From positions 1-7,733 of the forward strand of contig QWPU01000145.1 in the NCBI GenBank assembly GCA_003671065.1: a stretch of 7,733 bases of DNA, read 5' to 3'. The stretch is from Planctomycetota bacterium (GTDB lineage: Bacteria > Planctomycetota > Phycisphaerae > Phycisphaerales > SM1A02). Each line of letters starts with the position of its first letter. The stretch's first letter is position 1. The notes beneath the pieces are model-generated. The model made no database searches. It was given only the letters and a program-made list of their open reading frames with translations, and was not told where the DNA came from. The position numbers were made by a program, and so were the translations under genes. Positions 6,382-7,733 of the stretch are shown in pieces.

Positions 6382-7733
6382 TTAGTGTTGCGTGCCGACG
6401 GTTTTCCACGCGGTTTGCACTGTGTTCAGCGCATTGGATTGCGTGATCACGCCAACTTGCATGCGCCACGACCAGGTCTCGCCGCTGCCGCCACGGAAGA
6501 AGATGCCTTGCGTGCCGTCGCCGTCAAAGTCAGGGAACGACGCGATGGTCCAGTAGTTGGTCGCACCTGCGCTGAGCACCGACTTCGATTCGATCGCGCG
6601 ATTCTTCATCTGCCACGACACGATCGAGCCCGTTGGTCCGCGCCAGAGGACATCGCTCACGCCATCACCAGTGATGTCGGCGAGACCCGCGATCGAGTAG
6701 GAGACATCAACAAGCGGTTCAGCGCTGCCTGACGAGGTCAGGACTCGCGAAGGCGTGCCGATTGATGAACCAGTGAACTCGCTCACGAACACGCCGCCAA
6801 GTTGAGCGCCCGAGGAACTACGCAGGATCGCTTCGCCTGTGGAGTCTGCATCAAGATTGCCAACGAACATTTGATCAAACTCGCCAGAGAGCGTCGTCAA
6901 TTCAGATGATGCGATTGCCGCACCATTCATGAGCCACACTGCGACTTGAGTTTGACCACCCGAAGTGCGGCGGAAGATCACGTCAGCTTTGCGATCAGCG
7001 TTGATATCGAAGTAGCCAGCAGGAATCCAATCGCTTCCCACGTAGCGATCGATCATGGTTGCGCTTGCGGAAAAACCATTCATGAGCCACACGCTGTAGC
7101 GCGCGGTGGCCGCGTCGTACCAGAGCATGTCTGCTCGGCCGTTGGCATCTGCATCTGCAGTGGCAACAAGCACAGCGGTCGTGCTGCTCGCGAGGATAGA
7201 GGTGTATTCACCCGTGACGGCTGTGCCGTTCACATGCCAGATGGCTCCACCGCGGCTCGCTTGATTTGACCACGCCACATCAGAACGACCATCTCCATCG
7301 AAGTCGTCGTTCACGGCGGGCGTGAGCAACTGCGGTGGAAGTGCGTACTGCAAGTGATCGACGATCATCGGAACTTCGCAGAACACGCTCATGCTGGCGA
7401 TGCCAAGCGATGAGGAGTAGCCGATGAAGAGATCGTCCAGCGCGTTGTTTGGTTGGCTGAGGACTGCATAGATGGTGTTCACGGTCGAGCCATCCGACAG
7501 GATGCACTGGAGCGTGACATTCGTGGTAACGGCTGGGCCCTTCGGCTCGCTGAGGTCGAGATCAGTGATCACCAATCCAACTTGCGTTGGCAGACCTCCG
7601 AGCACTTCAGACGAATAGGCGAAACTCGCCGAACCTGGGGTGAATGGACCCCACGAGCCGACTGCAAGGCTTTTGCCCGCGTCGCCGTTGCCGTCAAGGA
7701 TGCCGTCATCGTAGTCCACTGAATTGCCATCGA
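6382..7733 (-). CDS. FG-GAP/VCBS repeat protein, N-terminus cut by the right edge
   Basis: The frame is open through the right edge, so the true start and any signal peptide lie outside the window. A GTG at 7719 is internal: the in-frame codons before it encode DGNS. The visible 449 residues comprise two parts, numbered here from that GTG. Residues 1-126 resemble the end of an extracellular domain seen in PEP-CTERM-type proteins, with TQVGLVITDLD (45-55) and a closing IVDHLQYA (119-126). Six propeller-type repeats then follow, with loops near 139, 189, 238, 288, 348 and 397 (DFDGDGRSD, DADANGRAD, DINADRKAD, NLDADSTGE, DITGDGVSD, DFDGDGTQG) and recurring WLMNG turns. The repeat part matches the downstream protein in architecture while the N-terminal domain differs. 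The protein ends VGTQH directly after the repeats, with no sorting signal. It is probably exported and calcium-stabilised; the ligand is unknown. Confidence 0.88.
   Translation of the reverse strand, partial: DGNSVDYDDGILDGNGDAGKSLAVGSWGPFTPGSASFAYSSEVLGGLPTQVGLVITDLDLSEPKGPAVTTNVTLQCILSDGSTVNTIYAVLSQPNNALDDLFIGYSSSLGIASMSVFCEVPMIVDHLQYALPPQLLTPAVNDDFDGDGRSDVAWSNQASRGGAIWHVNGTAVTGEYTSILASSTTAVLVATADADANGRADMLWYDAATARYSVWLMNGFSASATMIDRYVGSDWIPAGYFDINADRKADVIFRRTSGGQTQVAVWLMNGAAIASSELTTLSGEFDQMFVGNLDADSTGEAILRSSSGAQLGGVFVSEFTGSSIGTPSRVLTSSGSAEPLVDVSYSIAGLADITGDGVSDVLWRGPTGSIVSWQMKNRAIESKSVLSAGATNYWTIASFPDFDGDGTQGIFFRGGSGETWSWRMQVGVITQSNALNTVQTAWKTVGTQH
6505..7305 (-). repeat. Six FG-GAP/VCBS-type repeats, partly degenerate (coding)
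   Basis: The interval spans the first to the last loop of the upstream repeat protein. Spacing is 49 to 50 residues, except 60 between loops 4 and 5, where extra residues around SEFTGSSIGTPSR are inserted. Loop 4 (NLDADSTGE) and loop 6 (DFDGDGTQG) have lost the final Asp of the calcium motif, and loop 4 also lacks the first Asp, so calcium binding there may be weak or absent. The other four loops look intact. Confidence 0.8.

Noticed and set aside
7717..7719. GTG at 7719 as the true start of the upstream repeat protein
   Set aside because: The frame is open through to the window edge, the codons before it continue an Asp/Gly-rich secreted-type sequence, and no signal peptide follows the GTG.
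1..7733. Defence system, CRISPR array, mobile element, tRNA or other RNA gene
   Set aside because: I found no direct repeats with spacers, transposase or integrase motifs, terminal inverted repeats or tRNA-like folds. The genes fit a surface glycan and secreted-protein locus.

Overview
The window is GC-rich, protein-dense DNA. The likely source is a bacterium of the Planctomycetota, possibly Phycisphaerae-like. I infer this from secreted proteins that pair family-specific N-terminal modules with FG-GAP/VCBS calcium-loop repeats, and from the style of the glycosyltransferases. No marker gene confirms it.

Left half (1-3008, minus strand): two tandem, clearly paralogous GT4-type glycosyltransferases form an operon. 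The upstream gene (1530-3008) ends inside an ATGA overlap with the downstream gene (91-1533). An AGGAGG ribosome binding site lies within the end of the upstream gene. A further reading frame starts in the last codons of the second glycosyltransferase and runs off the left edge, so the operon probably continues.

Centre (2940-4574, plus strand): a SAM-dependent class I methyltransferase is transcribed divergently. It has a long C-terminal part that looks like a second, degenerate methyltransferase half. Its longest reading frame overlaps the 5' end of the first glycosyltransferase head to head by 69 bases, so at least one of the two starts is probably further in.

Right half (4602-7733, minus strand): two secreted or surface proteins lie in tandem. 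Each ends in six FG-GAP/VCBS-like repeats of about 50 residues with DxDGDxxxD calcium loops, but each carries a different N-terminal domain. The upstream one is cut by the right edge. A strong intrinsic terminator separates them. The downstream one has a clear signal peptide and ribosome binding site. It meets the methyltransferase gene tail to tail across 27 bases.

Taken together, this looks like a cell-surface locus: sugar transfer, probably methylation of a glycan or related substrate, and exported repeat proteins. The link between the two halves is inferred from proximity only. I see no defence system, mobile element, CRISPR array or RNA gene.
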